Assembly (NCBI RefSeq): GCF_943734655.1
Contig: NC_071355.1
Span: 32,679,964-32,743,963 of the forward strand
DNA: 64,000 nt
Direction of reading: 5' to 3'
Origin: Sabethes cyaneus
Lineage: Eukaryota; Arthropoda; Insecta; Diptera; Culicidae
Both the position numbers and the translations under genes were made by a program. Of this stretch, positions 23,276-35,164 are shown in pieces. Position 1 is the stretch's first letter. Each line of letters opens with the position of its first letter. Below the pieces are notes generated by a model. That model saw only the letters and a program-made list of their open reading frames with translations. It had not been told where the DNA came from and made no database searches.

Positions 23276-23281
23276 AATAAA
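23276..23281 (+). terminator. Polyadenylation signal AATAAA
   Basis: A canonical hexamer about 1.77 kb after the stop codon. A T/GT-rich stretch (about 23349-23394) lies further downstream. Confidence 0.5.
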
Positions 23282-23300
23282 TACGGAGAAGAAAAAAAAC

Positions 23301-25295
23301 ACTATCGGTAAGGTAACCCTCCCGAAGCAAAGTTCCACAGGCGCTCACAAATCTGTTATTTTCCTTCGTTTATTTTTATATGTGTACCATAATCACACGG
23401 CATTGACACACACACACACAAAAGAAAACGGTGCGCCGCACAAACGTCAAAATTTTCGTGATTTTTCTATCAGTTTTCATGATAACAAACAAAAATCAAT
23501 TATATTTATTTTTAATGGTTTACTCTCATGAGCTCGCGAGCTGCCGAGCGGAAAACCCCTCCCGAAAAGAAAAACTATGTGAAAATAAATTATTTTATTA
23601 TTACAAAAAAAAAATAACCAACCTGTTTTCACTTGCCGCGCCAGTGCATCGTCGCACAAAAGATGACAGTTCCCCATTATGCGTCCACTGATGAATTTTA
23701 TTACCATTTGCTTTCCACCACAACAATTGACTCGAACTCCCGTTGCTGTCAACCTTGTCAAGGCCAACTCCGTCCGAACATCAACCATACGTGTGACGTG
23801 TAACTTTCACGTCACTCTAGGCACTCTAGCAATTCTTGAAACTGCTCGAAAAACGAAAGAATTCGACTCGTTTGCGCCAAAGTCGAAACGGCAAAAGTAA
23901 TCTACTGCAGTTCGTTTTGATTTTAACCCGGAAAACTATGGCATTCAAGTGTCTTTCCGTGCAGACCAATTCCTCGAGACGTCATTTGTAAACATTACAC
24001 CACTCACTCCGGTTATAGGCTTTCCTTGCTTGTCCATCGAACCCTCCCCCCCCCCCCCCCTCCCCACGACCGACGTGACACCATGACAGCTTTGGGAACA
24101 CGATTCCTAGCTAGCGAGTGAACGACAACGAACGCGGGGACTGCAACGGCGATGATGACGAGGACAGTCTTCTTTATTTCGTGCAGACCTCAATCGGATT
24201 CGTTCCTTTTTTTTCATTCGTCTTAGCCAGTAAATACAGAACGAAACGTAAAACAACACTGGAAACGGTTATTAAGAGAGAAGCTTGATTGTACAAATGG
24301 CACAAAGGAATCAAAAGGCCTTAAAGGATTGATTTGTAGTCGTAGCTGTCATTTGCGATGAATGCTTCCTTTAAAAAAAAATTTATTCTTTACTGCTTGT
24401 AAACAGGACTATAGGAAACGACAGTTGTCGGAAAGGCGATACGGTAAAACCTACGAAGTATGGCGTGCCAGTCGATATGTTACAAGGATCCGTCAGGTCT
24501 TCGCGCTGACAGCTTGAGTGCTAGACCCTGTCGAAACTTACCCCGATGAAGAAGGCTTGTCACGTGTCAAGCAACATTGTGTAACTGTTTAAAACTGTAA
24601 GCTTAATTAAATTCTTAACCATTTGAGCTACAATTTAGCTAAAAAAAATTAGTAATGTAAGCAAAACCATTCACACTGCACTGACAGCATTCACTGGTTT
24701 GCTTCATTAACTATTTTATTTTATGATGATGCTCTTTACCAGACTAACATGGTTCAATTTCGACCATTCATTATTTCATAATATTTCAAATGTCTCAACT
24801 CCATCTAACACAGACCGATTGGAAAGCTATCTATCTTTAAATCCCGCCGCTTTCAGCAGTGTAAAAACTACACGTTTCCCACAGTGCCCCGCGTAGACAA
24901 CGAATGAGGAGACGCTGCTCCTCACCGCCATCCATTGCCATTGCAATTGACGTCGACTACGACGAACGCTTCATGCGCGCCTCATTTGACACCGCATCAA
25001 TCGGTTTTACGCAATCGCAGCATCGTCATTTCACGCGGCGGCCGGGGTCGCCGCAATCATCCGCGCAAGTAATCGCCACCAGCAGCAACCGACCGGAGCT
25101 CATCACTCGCTCGGCGACGGATAATTGTTGACCCCTCTCCATTGGAGCCCCCGCAAGGTGGCCAAGTGTCCACAAGCCGCCCAATAAGCGTAAGAAAACG
25201 ACGAAAATGATTTCCACAGCTTTACGATGTTGGTGCAAACATTGATGAAATAATTCGCCCGTAATTCTTTATCCTCGCTAAATCAACATCAAGCA
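23301..25295. other. Intergenic sequence between the disco-family gene and the tRNA gene
   Basis: No gene or transposon was recognised. There is a CA run near 23406-23421 and a C-tract at 24047-24060. Several TGACA-type words continue from the upstream region (24075, 24559, 24987), so enhancer content 3' of the gene is possible. Confidence 0.4.
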
Positions 25296-25367
25296 TCCCA
25301 TATTGTCTAGTGGTTAGGATATCCGGCTCTCACCCGGAAGGCCCGGGTTCGATTCCCGGTATGGGAA
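25296..25367 (+). tRNA. tRNA-Glu (anticodon CTC)
   Basis: A 72-base cloverleaf. Acceptor arm TCCCATA (25296-25302) pairs with TATGGGA (25360-25366), followed by A. A-box TCTAGTGGTTAGGAT is in the D arm. The anticodon stem TCCGG/CCGGA encloses the loop CTCTCAC, with CTC at 25329-25331. B-box GGTTCGATTCC is in the T arm. The sequence is the standard insect tRNA-Glu form. It decodes GAG. All arms are intact and a pol III terminator follows at once, so it should be functional. Confidence 0.97.
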
Positions 25368-25370
25368 AAC

Positions 25371-25375
25371 TTTTT
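25371..25375 (+). terminator. RNA polymerase III terminator (T5)
   Basis: TTTTT begins three bases after the end of the tRNA-Glu gene. Confidence 0.85.
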
Positions 25376-26825
25376 CCTTCCGTACCGTACAGATTTACCT
25401 GTCACACTTCACCATTTTTACTTACTGCGTTCCATTCGTACATTTTTTCAATAGCAGCAGTGACCGACCCGTCTAGCTCTAGCTGACTGGATTTTTACGT
25501 CCGTGCACCGACATCGATCGGAATGTGCACTCGTGACGATGTCATTATTCTCCTCTTCCCTGGTGAGCTGCAAAAAATAACAACATTCTACCTTGTAACC
25601 GGACCTTGTTCCTTCGCAATGCCGTGTGCTGTGCAGTCGAACGGTATGATTTAGAAATAGCTTTTCGTTTTATTATTAGTACGTACTTACTTTTGCATAT
25701 TAATTTGTCGTGGGTTGCTGCGGGAGCAAAAACTTCAAACTTTTGCTTCGGAACGTGACACTTTTCGCGCTGATTGTGTGCGTGCTAAGACGGTGTTAGA
25801 GAGCAAACTGTCACATAGGTGAGACAAAAAAACGAAACGGGAGTGATACACGAAACCCCAACGGATAACTGCAATAGCAACAATAACAAGAACTACGGCA
25901 ACAACGAGTAGCTAACGTTAGCACACGAAAGAAACCGACGACGACGACAAAGACGACGGCGCGACGACAGATGGACGCGGCGGTGACGCCGTTCTCTGTT
26001 TTCTCTTTCATTCTAAGGCGGAGCAAAATTAATATACTAGCGACAATATTTTACGCTGGAATTATATGCACACGGCACACGGGTGGTATCGTATACTATA
26101 TTTATATTATTTTTTCCTACACCCCGCGTTGTGTCGTGACTCGCGGTGAGTTCAATGTCTTCCGGTGGTGGTGGTGGTGGTGGTGGCGGCGACCGCGACC
26201 ACGCCGATTTGACCAGTAAAATGGCACTGCGGTCGGTAAATGTCGATCCGAACTGCCAATAAATATGGTGCGTGCGCCCACCGTACCGGTAGGTGACCAG
26301 TATTTAGTGTAGTGGTTGAGGAAACTTCTGTTCTTTCCGTTGTAAAAAATGGACGACTAGATCAAAATGAAAGTAAACTCATTTTACGTGCCGCAAAGTA
26401 AAGAGCCACATTGTACTATAGATAGTAGAGATGAGATAGATAGATAGAAGAGGGTAGATTTGCATCCAAAAGAACTGTCAAAACGTGTTCCGTGGACCCC
26501 CGCTAATTTTACCGATTCCTCAATTTGAAAACCTTAAGACTCCTTCTTTGGATCGGATTTATTGCAGAACGGACTCCAAACGATAACTGAAGTACAAAGC
26601 TCGTAGCATTGATCGCAGAATTCAGCTGAAATGCGGGAAATGAACCCAAGGTTTCGTCGAGATTTATCAAGGATGTAACTTTAATGGTCCCGGAATGTTG
26701 GTTCTGAGTCTGTCATAATCTCAAGATCACGTAAAATATTTGAGCTTTCCTCTCTTCGTTTTCTTTTCTGTAACTGCATTGAATTGGGTTCTTTTTCCTC
26801 ATCAACGTAATTACATTTCACCACG
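25376..26825. other. Non-coding transition into transposon-rich DNA
   Basis: No gene was recognised. It has a CGA run near 25937-25950 and a GGT run near 26163-26188. At 26490-26507 an 18-base word (reverse complement attagcgggggtccacgg) matches 1171-1188 with one difference, which suggests a small dispersed repeat. Confidence 0.4.
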
Positions 26826-27922
26826 CTGATAATCACGAAAATGCATTGGCACCAGTCGTAAAACTAGTTAATGACCTTTTGTAGCAATTGAAAGTCTTTG
26901 GAAGCACTGATAGTCCAGAAGATTTTGAGACCATCAACATATGAAAATTTGCAACCTTTCGGTAGCACATGGCAGACGTCATTAAAGAATATGATAAACA
27001 CTCTACAGCCTTGTGGAACACCTGAGAGATTGTAAAATTCATCTGAATCCGTTGTTCCCAATTTGGCGCACAGTCGTCGTCAGATACGATTCGAACCAGT
27101 AGACAAGGTTTGATGACACCCCCAGACGATCGAGTTTGGCAAGCAAAATATAGTGGTTGACCCCATCAAAGACTGCTTTAAGGTCGGAGTATAGCGCGTC
27201 GACTTGAAGTGCTTGATCCATGGAGGCGAGGCACATTGATGATCAAAGTTTTGTAGATGGTCCACTTTGTGGTATGTCAAATTTTACTCAACTGCCTACA
27301 GTTCTGGAGCCTACTTCTAGTGTTGTCTAGTGAAATCTTTTACTATTGGGGATAGACGACGTATCAAAATTTAGCAGATCTCCTTGTATGGGGCGTTGAT
27401 CAGCGTAATGTCGCGATAATGACAGCAATTGAGAGGTAAATGGGACAAACCACTTCTTCCCTCCAATCCTCCAGCAGTTACTCCTTCTCTTATTCCACAG
27501 ATATTTTCCACAGAAATGCCATCACTTGTGGTTCCTAGCCATTTTTTTAGAGTTCTGCCGGGAGTCGGTCATTTCCAGCGGCTCTATTAGTCTTCAGCTG
27601 TCCGGTTTCAAATCGAATCTCTCGGTGATCAGGACCGGCGAGGCGAGAATCAGGACCAAATTCACCCTTGTTGCTATGCTTAGATATTTTTTCTAAGCTC
27701 TAACTTTCCCCTGCGTCGCTTGCTGGCATTCCACGATAAACCAGTTATTTCATGCACTCGAGATTTCTTCACCAAGGTTCACCTCGTTTGCGGTCTTGAT
27801 GACGCCCGAGCGAATCCTGCTTTATTCGTCTTCTGGGGTCTAGGAAGCGCCTAGCTCCACAGGGCAAGGTAGAGCTTTATCCAATAGGCGCGCGTAGTTT
27901 TCAGCAACCTGCAAGTTATCTA
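26826..27922 (-). pseudogene. Degraded non-LTR retrotransposon (Jockey/CR1-like) reverse transcriptase
   Basis: Minus-strand frames encode broken reverse transcriptase pieces: DLKAVFDGVNHYILLAKLDRLG, then a frame with YNLSGVPQGCR and FFNDVCHVLPKGCKFSYVDG. The normal catalytic (Y/F)xDD is YVDG here, so the active site is lost. Upstream on the same strand (to about 27.9 kb) are a LQVAENYARLLDKAL-like stretch and many stops. A MITE abuts the 5' side at 27923. It is an inactive fossil, and the clade is judged from motif style only. Confidence 0.75.
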
Positions 27923-28688
27923 AGGCGACATTCATTTAGTACGTCACGCAAATTTTGACCAAAATCAACCCCCCTCTCCCCTTGTCACATTTCGTCACAT
28001 ATTCGTGAACTTTTCCGACGGATTTTGTCATTTTGTGTATTCATTCAATCGTGCAATCATTCAACACTACCTTAGATGCGAAATTTAATCCGCAAGTGGC
28101 ATAAGCTCTATCCTTCAGAGAGCTTTTGAGTGAGGGGCAGTATAAATTACACCGAAAAACCTTAAAGGCAGCCGTGAAACTTCGGTATGAGGTTATGTTC
28201 ATTGATTGAGTTCAGCACGAATATCAAGGGAAAGCATTGCCATGGGTCTCTGGTAGCACCCCGTACCCCTTCAGGAGTTTGTGCGACTGCTATTTGCGGT
28301 TGCAAAAACCTTTTAGGTAGGACGGTACTCAAGCAGCTCTTCAGCGGTGTACTGCATATTCTGTAAAGCCTTAATGGAGAGTTCATACTACATAGAAGAA
28401 TAAATTAGTCCTGTTCACACATATGTTTTTTAAAAAATGTTTTCACTCAAAAAATTTAACTATTTGTTTTGAAATTTATCAGTACGTTAATTTTATAGAA
28501 GCCTTCAATAGTTGTATCTTAAAATGAAGGCTAAATTAAAATTTCCAGAATAGATTTTGCATTTGATTTTTTTTTTTCGTGTGACGTCACATAACTTCAT
28601 ACCCCCCCTCCCCCCTACGTCACAAATCGTCACGATTAGTTAAACCCCCCTCCCCACTATGAGCATGACGTACTTTATGAATGCCCCC
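27923..28688. mobile_element. MITE with TA duplication and GGGGGCATTCATAAAGTACGTCA-type inverted ends
   Basis: The left end (27923) reads aggcgacattcatttagtac, and the right end in reverse complement reads gggggcattcataaagtacg. Both are flanked by TA (27921-27922 and 28689-28690), as for Tc1/mariner-type insertions. C-rich/G-rich subterminal blocks (accccccctccccc type) occur inside each end (about 27968 and 28600-28655). There is no transposase ORF, and the interior is about 0.5 kb of unrecognised sequence. It is a non-autonomous DNA transposon. Confidence 0.7.
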
Positions 28689-28699
28689 TAATTGCGGAA

Positions 28700-29113
28700 T
28701 GTTTAACCGATAAGGATGGCATGTACTGCTACTAGGTAATGATCCAAGTCGATAACCGTTGCTGGTGATGCTCGAGAAAAACCAGCCATCGATTAGAACA
28801 TGTTAGATTTGGTTCAACGTGCATAGGTCTGATGGCTTTGCTGATGACTTTGCGGGGAAAGGACGGATATCTAGGCCTCGAAAAGCTGCGAAGTTGATGC
28901 ATCGCAAGTCGTTATCGTTTGTGTCGCTGTGCAGCCAATGGGCCCGATCACTGGTCTAAACATTGCTTCCCTGCTGATCTGGATGTTCATAACTCTAACT
29001 GATTCTAACTGATCATTATGGAGTCTGTATAACACATTACCCAGCCATTCACTAACCAACCAATGAATGCGTGCGTAACTCTTTTTGCGTGCTCTTTTTG
29101 GCATTCCGAGCAT
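28700..29113 (-). pseudogene. Fragment of an RTE-like LINE endonuclease domain
   Basis: Minus-strand frames give MNIQISREAMFRPVIGPIG, then, after frameshifts, a stretch with IDGWFFSSIT and VIDLDHYLVAV. These match the end of apurinic-type endonuclease domains of insect LINEs (REEIFRPVIG, IDHVLIDGRHFS and SDHYLV signatures). The frame is broken several times and no reverse transcriptase follows in place. It is a dead fragment, different from the LINE at 26.8-27.9 kb. Confidence 0.6.
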
Positions 29114-29122
29114 TTATTACAG

Positions 29123-29338
29123 CAGTCCCCCGAGTAACGCGGTGACTGGTGGTGTACGCCCATGGCGATTTCTTAGAGGTCCATTAACCAATAAAGTTGA
29201 TTTTTGGTACATTGTTAGTATGTGCTATGTGGTACAACCTAGTCAACTACCAGAAATCAACTTTATTGGTTAATGGACCGCTGAGATATCGCGATGGGCG
29301 TACAGCACCACCCATCGCGTTATTCGGGGGATTCCTGC
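29123..29338. mobile_element. Small foldback element (about 85-bp arms)
   Basis: A left arm from about 29123 (gcagtcccccgagtaacgcg) and a right arm ending about 29338 pair over about 85 bp with a few mismatches. The inner arm sequence (gtccattaaccaataaagtt) matches exactly. The loop is about 45 bases. The flanks share gcattccga (29101-29109 and 29337-29345), possibly a target duplication. No ORF. Confidence 0.75.
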
Positions 29339-29345
29339 ATTCCGA

Positions 29346-29445
29346 CAAGCTTTACAACCGTACTGAATAAGACGCCTCCACCGATTCCAAATAAAGGGGA
29401 CGCGTGGTTATTTTTCAACTTGCTGTGACAAACTCCTAAAGAATG
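29346..29445 (+). repeat. Dispersed repeat copy 1 (see 38290-38385)
   Basis: The segment beginning agctttacaaccgtactgaa is about 75-80% identical by eye to 38298-38380 (agctttatagccgtattgaa). It contains matched blocks for gcgcctcca and ggttatttttcaactt. It is probably part of an unrecognised transposon. Confidence 0.55.
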
Positions 29446-29734
29446 GAAGAAACTTTTGGAAATCATAGATTTTCAAATTAATTTCACGCAAGTATGTAAA
29501 ACATTAATAACATTACAAAAAATAGGTACTCCCATTTTCGTTTTCTTTTTTTTTTACTTAGGACTACGTCTTTGTTTACTATACTAGGACTGGGTAGCAC
29601 TTTGTGAAAACGAAAATAGAAGTGTAACGATTGAATGAAAGATTTTAAATGCTAATAAACTACTAAACTACTGAACGAAACTGAACAATTTATATGTCGT
29701 TTGATAGATAAAATGACCATCAATTTTATGGAGG

Positions 29735-29905
29735 GGGTAATAGAGCAATTTTGAAGAGGGCGTAAGAGGGGGGCTCCTATACAAATGAAGCACAAATTTT
29801 CTCAAAACTCGAAAACTAATCAAGTAAATGGAACCAAATTTGACATGTGGGGGTTTCAGAAGGCAAGAATTTTTTATGTGGTGAGTGGAGATCCCTCACC
29901 TCTTA
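29735..29905 (+). repeat. Solo copy of the repeat unit found in the Helitron-like element
   Basis: It contains ggggggctcctatacaaatg, then actcgaaaactaatcaagta, then aaatttgacatgtggggg. These are the same ordered blocks as the ~145-bp unit at 60428-62345. It shows that the unit exists outside the array. Confidence 0.7.
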
Positions 29906-32900
29906 GCAGCATATATCCATGCATATCATAATACTGTTCTTCAAGTATACATGCACCATATATACATGCTACAGCGTTGTCTTGTAACATTTATCAAAGT
30001 ATTAACATTGCATACGTTCAATCCTCAATTGATTTCAAAGTTATTTTTATATGCATTTGGAAACAATTTAATAAAATCAAGAACACACACTATTGCTTTC
30101 CTGTTACCTTACAGAAATTGGAGATTGTTTTTATTACCAATCTTTCTCCCCACTGGCAGATTGACCTGACGCTCAGACAAAACCTTTTAACTTCTTTCAT
30201 ATGCTTCGTAGAGCTTTATTGTCTTCAGCAACATTGTTTGTTATAAAATTTCACATCTTTTTAAAATTTTAAGTAGCTGTATTTTGATTCCTATGGATGG
30301 CGTTGAAGTATAACTTTTTAAATAATGACTTTAGAAATGTTGTGTCTTCAGAAAATTTGTTAGTCCTGTAAAGTTACGTAAAGGTACTGAACATACCAAA
30401 ATTGTAGAACTTACGGGAATCAAGTTATAAATATTTTAAATACTCAAACACATTTTTTTCAGTGTGTAGTCGAAATTGGTAGTCGGACGACCTCCTGTAC
30501 AAATTATCGCAATCTATATATCGAGAGTAATTAAGGATTATTATTCTGGTATAGCCCATATGTGGACCTTTCCATACATTATTTTGAACTCGTAACGCTA
30601 AACACCCAACCGATGGCATTTACAATTAGTAACTTTCGAATAAGCCTAAATATTTCAATTTATGCTGCAAATCTAAATCAAAATATTTTACATATTTTTT
30701 TAAAACAGATGTGGAAGTCCATTTTCCTTTTATGGAACCTTGTGGTTTACAATAGAATAACGACCGGGTCCATTATCGGAATTCTAGTGTATTTTGCATG
30801 GAGAGGGTCCGCTAATGACGACATTTTTTGCATTGTTAACCGTATAATGGACCCTCACTTGTTGAAAATGTCGATTTTAAAGCATTGATAATGAAATGAA
30901 GCTAAAATTTTATAAATTCAAATGTGTGTTACGTTTAGTATGTTCTGTTTCATGGCAGACAGCACAAAAATAACGTGTAACTGACAGAGTAGCAATCTGT
31001 TTATCCTGCAAACACGTATCAACATGTTCGACTGCAAAAAACAAAATGGAGGCTAGTTCAATCGAGCTGAAAGTCCAACCGAACATATTCTACTGCCAAT
31101 TTGACTTGAAACAGAGCTAATTGGGAAAAAGCTGTTAAGAGGGCATAGTACTTTTTCAATTTAAAAAAATCCAAATTTTTTTATTGATTATTTCGAAAGA
31201 TTAACATTTTGACCATATGTGTTTCAAGTCATTTCGATGAATTCCAAAAATTGACAAAGTTACAGCTATTTGTACCGCGCATGTCTGGAGCGATTATACA
31301 GCGAATAAAAACTTCAATATCGTTTTTCTCGAAACCAGGTTTTGAAAGTCGGTACCATAAATATCTCAAGAACGGCTCAAGCAATTCTCATGATTCTTTT
31401 TCTGTTTCAAAGCCAATATAATTATCTAGTGTTTGGCCCATCCTTTTTTCGATATTACAATTTTTGTATTTTTTAGAAATGTTTAAAGCAGACATCGTCA
31501 TATAGCACAGAGACGTGCAGAAAACAAACGTGTATCTACGCAATTTGTCTATGTCTCCTATGTTCGCGCCTGAGCAAGTGTATGTTTCGAGATGTTGACT
31601 AAAACTGAGAGACATGCCTTTGACTAGCACTCGCACATAGTGAGCAGTGTGTTTGAAAAGCTCCTAGCAAGCACCGTGCAATGCACTGTGCTTATTAAAG
31701 CTTTTTGTTTTGCAAATTTTAACCGTTAGTATGTTTATTAGATCCTCTAGTTCTAACGATTATAATATATTTCGTCAATCATAATGCAACATTTCGATTC
31801 ACTGAAATACTTGGTCAGGATACTGAATTTTATATTTACATAAACATCTTTTAAAAACGGTAACTAAAACCTGATAGCGATTGCTAGTAAATTACAGTCC
31901 AAACATTACAAAGTATTAAGAGTTAAGTTTTCGATTAGGTTACAGATCGTCCGTGTCCATCCTTCACCAAGTTTAAGTATTCTTCCTAAAAACTTCTAGT
32001 TTCGTCACTTAATTCCTGATTAATACCGATGTTTCTTGGGGGAGTACCACCTAGTTGCATATTGAAAAACATTAGCATTTTACAGAACACCGATTGAAAT
32101 CCGTTACAAGCTTGGATCGAAAAGGAATTTAGCACTTATGATGTGACTTATATGAGTTTTCGACAATAAAGCTATCAGTGTCCATACCTAGCTTCTACAA
32201 GAACATCCGATATCCTAAAAAGGTTCTTCCGGAATCGGTTCCAGAACTATTTCACAAATGACCAAATCATTTTTCGATAGCTAATACAACAGACAGCAAC
32301 AGTGCTCATTTAATATCTTTCTAAAAAGTTACTGGTGCAAATTTTACGTCTCCTGAGGATCATAGTTCTAGATCTTGGGTAGGTTTATTGGAAACCTGAT
32401 CTAAAACTTTTAAATACTCACATTCAATGCCATCAAACTATACTAATATCAAACTATAGGCGAAAATCCGTAACCAAGCGATCATTTAGTCCATTAAATT
32501 ATCTTTCTGAAACATCTAAAAATTCGGAATACGTCGTTTCCGCTAAGAAGCTGTTTAAATTTGGTGCCCCATGGTACAGACAGAGAAATTATAGATTATG
32601 GCTGGATTTGACGCACCATACAACACGTGAGTGCCCACCAATTTTGGAATGAATCATATGGTCTTCCAAAAGCCAAGGACGGACACCAACAGCTTAGCTG
32701 TTAAAAATGTGATTTGGTATGTCCCGCATACCTATATGGTTATTTCTTTTCTACAAGCCCACAACATATGCGGTTTCCACGGAAATGAACGTTATTGTGG
32801 TAGATCCAAGCACTGTGCTTATGAAGGAGCTACTCAGAGACATTTCTGTGCGAGAGCATGTGCTGCATACTTGGATGTGACTACGCTGTTTTCAGTTATC

Positions 32901-33420
32901 CCTTGCCTTGCAAAGCACAGCACACGACTGTCTCTTGCTTAAAGAAATAGGCGCCTACTAGTCACTTTAAAATATATTGTGCAGTCTCGGCAGACCGTGT
33001 GCTGCACTGTAAGAGAATAGTGTTACTCCCAATGTCTGGTTTAAAGTCAATTTTTTCGACTAAAAACCTTACTTTTATGTTTGAATGTCCGCCATTTTGT
33101 TATGTGTTTGAATTTAAAAAAAAGGATGGGTCAAACACGAGATAATTTAATATACTTTCATGTCGTTTTGGAATTTTTCAATTCGGATAAGCCCCCCAGC
33201 GCCAATCCATGGTACCGCAAATCATGTTTTTTTCGAATAATCATGTTCAAGGAGCGGTAGGGGAGAGGGGTTCATATATGCAAACAAAATTGTAAATATT
33301 AGTATAAAGTGCAATGTTTAGAATGCAAACAACCCGAATCGATTCGCTTTTCGCGTTATCGAGAAAAAAATATTTGAAATAAGGCAAAAAATATGGTGTA
33401 CAAAGTACTATGCCCCCTTA
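29906..33420. other. AT-rich intergenic sequence with unrecognised repeats
   Basis: No gene was recognised. The word aagagggcatagtacttttt at about 31138 recurs inverted near 33400-33419 (aaagtactatgcccccttaa), perhaps the ends of an old 2.3-kb element. Two GCACTGTGCTTAT-like segments occur at about 31685 and 32810. The ORF at 32631-32942 has no recognisable family. Confidence 0.35.
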
Positions 33421-33538
33421 AGTTTCGTAAACAAAACACAGCTTGAGAAAAACGAAAAAGAAGAAAAATAGATACCTGAAAAAACAAAATTTTGTCTTCT
33501 TTTTCTTTTTTCTCTAGCTGTGTTTTGTTTACGAAACT
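33421..33538. repeat. Inverted repeat with 44-bp arms
   Basis: Arms 33421-33464 and 33495-33538 pair with few mismatches around a 30-base loop (outer match agtttcgtaaacaaaacaca). It is likely a small foldback element or the palindromic core of a larger one. Confidence 0.75.
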
Positions 33539-35164
33539 GAAAAGTTATAAAAGTCTTTGCCAAGCTTCTACCAATAAAACAAAAAAAGTTCCAATACGTT
33601 GTGTAGTTTCTGAGAAAAAAGTACATAAAGTTTGAAAATCGTGGTTTTCTAGGAGCGGCGTTTTATTCCGCCGAAGTTGTTCCACGCCGCACTGGAATGC
33701 TTATGTGTATGATCGTTTTTCGACCACTTTTCGTGGTCGGATAATTACAAATTTGGTATTGAAATAAGCGGAAAAGATTACAGAATAAAAATCTGAAATA
33801 AAAAAATAATGAATTTTTCAAAATTTTTAGTCGTTCATGTCCCCTTAAAACTTGTTGGCTGCACCACGTCTCTTATAAAGTTACCATAAGTGTGGCGTAG
33901 CAATACAAAATGGCGCACCAATCAAAATTGATCTTATCGCGGTTACTTGTCAAACCGCAATAAATCTGTTTATAGAGCTATTAAAACGGTAACACCCTTA
34001 CTAGTTTTTTTTTGTTGCTATTATGAAGAATACCAAAGTTCAACACCAAAATAATTTTTTAATGCGAAGCCATATTGCCATATTCTAGTATTTTGTTTTA
34101 ACACGCAAACACAATTCATCAAAGCAAAGTGTTTTGCAGAAAGAAAAGAATTATCAATCTGTTTTCCTGTCAGAGGAAGCAACTAAAATGATTTTGCTAG
34201 AAATTGAAATTGACTAACTGAATATTTTCAATTTGGTAAAACAACCAGTTTTCGAAAATCACACAATTTCAGTGGCGCGCTGTTTTTATCGACCTATCAC
34301 ATCAAAATGCACGATGAAATTAAACGCGCGCTTGCTGAAAACCAACGAAATTGCTTAAAATTTAATAAATATTCTATGGGATATTTTATTCTGGTCACTA
34401 TAAACCAAATCGTTCAGAATGATCTGTCAGTAAATCTTAAACTTTTCTGCTCACGGATATATTTTCAAGTTGACAAAGCAGAGAACTTATTTCGCTTTTG
34501 CCAGAAAAGCGAAAAGCTTTTTTAAATTATGGCGATGGCTGTCAAGCTGCGAAATTAAGCTTAATCGGTTTTATTGCTGCTTTCAGCAGAGCATGATACG
34601 ACTACTTGAGCTTATAACCTGATTCTTATAGCGGTTATGAAAACATTCTGAAGAGTGGGCCACTTGGTTAGAAAGCAGTTTTTTAGCGGTCATCAGAAAG
34701 TTCTGGTGGAGCTCATAGTTTTATTAGCGGGTTTATGAAATTGGTCATGAAAACCACAATACAAACGTAATAAAACTTGGAATTGTTACTTGGGATGTCT
34801 ACTATACGTAGAATATTAACTTTGACAGAATATCTCAAATAAAAATTTTGAGGTTTTGTCCGATCTTTTGCGGGTTCTGCCCCATAGTGCCACGTTGAAA
34901 GGATTTTACCAATTCGATCCCATTTTAAAACAAATTCAAAACACAACTAAAATTGAATAACTGAAAACCAACTTCAAATTGGGTACAAACGTAAATGAAC
35001 AATTTTAAATAGTTTCGGTGATACCTTCAGAACTTATTTTGAGTAAAAAGAAAACTAGTTCAAAGACAGCTTCAACCATCATTCTGTAGCTCTTAAATAG
35101 GTCGATTGTTGGATGATTTATAAAACATGTTTTGAAACATCTAGAGTTACCAAACATACGGTTA
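33539..35164. other. AT-rich intergenic sequence, nothing recognised
   Basis: No coding pattern, tandem repeat or RNA gene is visible. The short ORFs at 34307-34525 and 34713-34946 have no recognisable features. Confidence 0.4.

Larger units (their letters stand above)
21511..23300 (+). other. 3' UTR of the disco-family gene
   Basis: About 1.8 kb of AT-rich sequence without ORFs or transposons follows the stop codon, with A-runs and U-rich stretches. It ends near a canonical AATAAA at 23276. The length and lack of repeats fit a regulated developmental mRNA. The real cleavage site could also be a later AATAAA near 23583. Confidence 0.6.
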
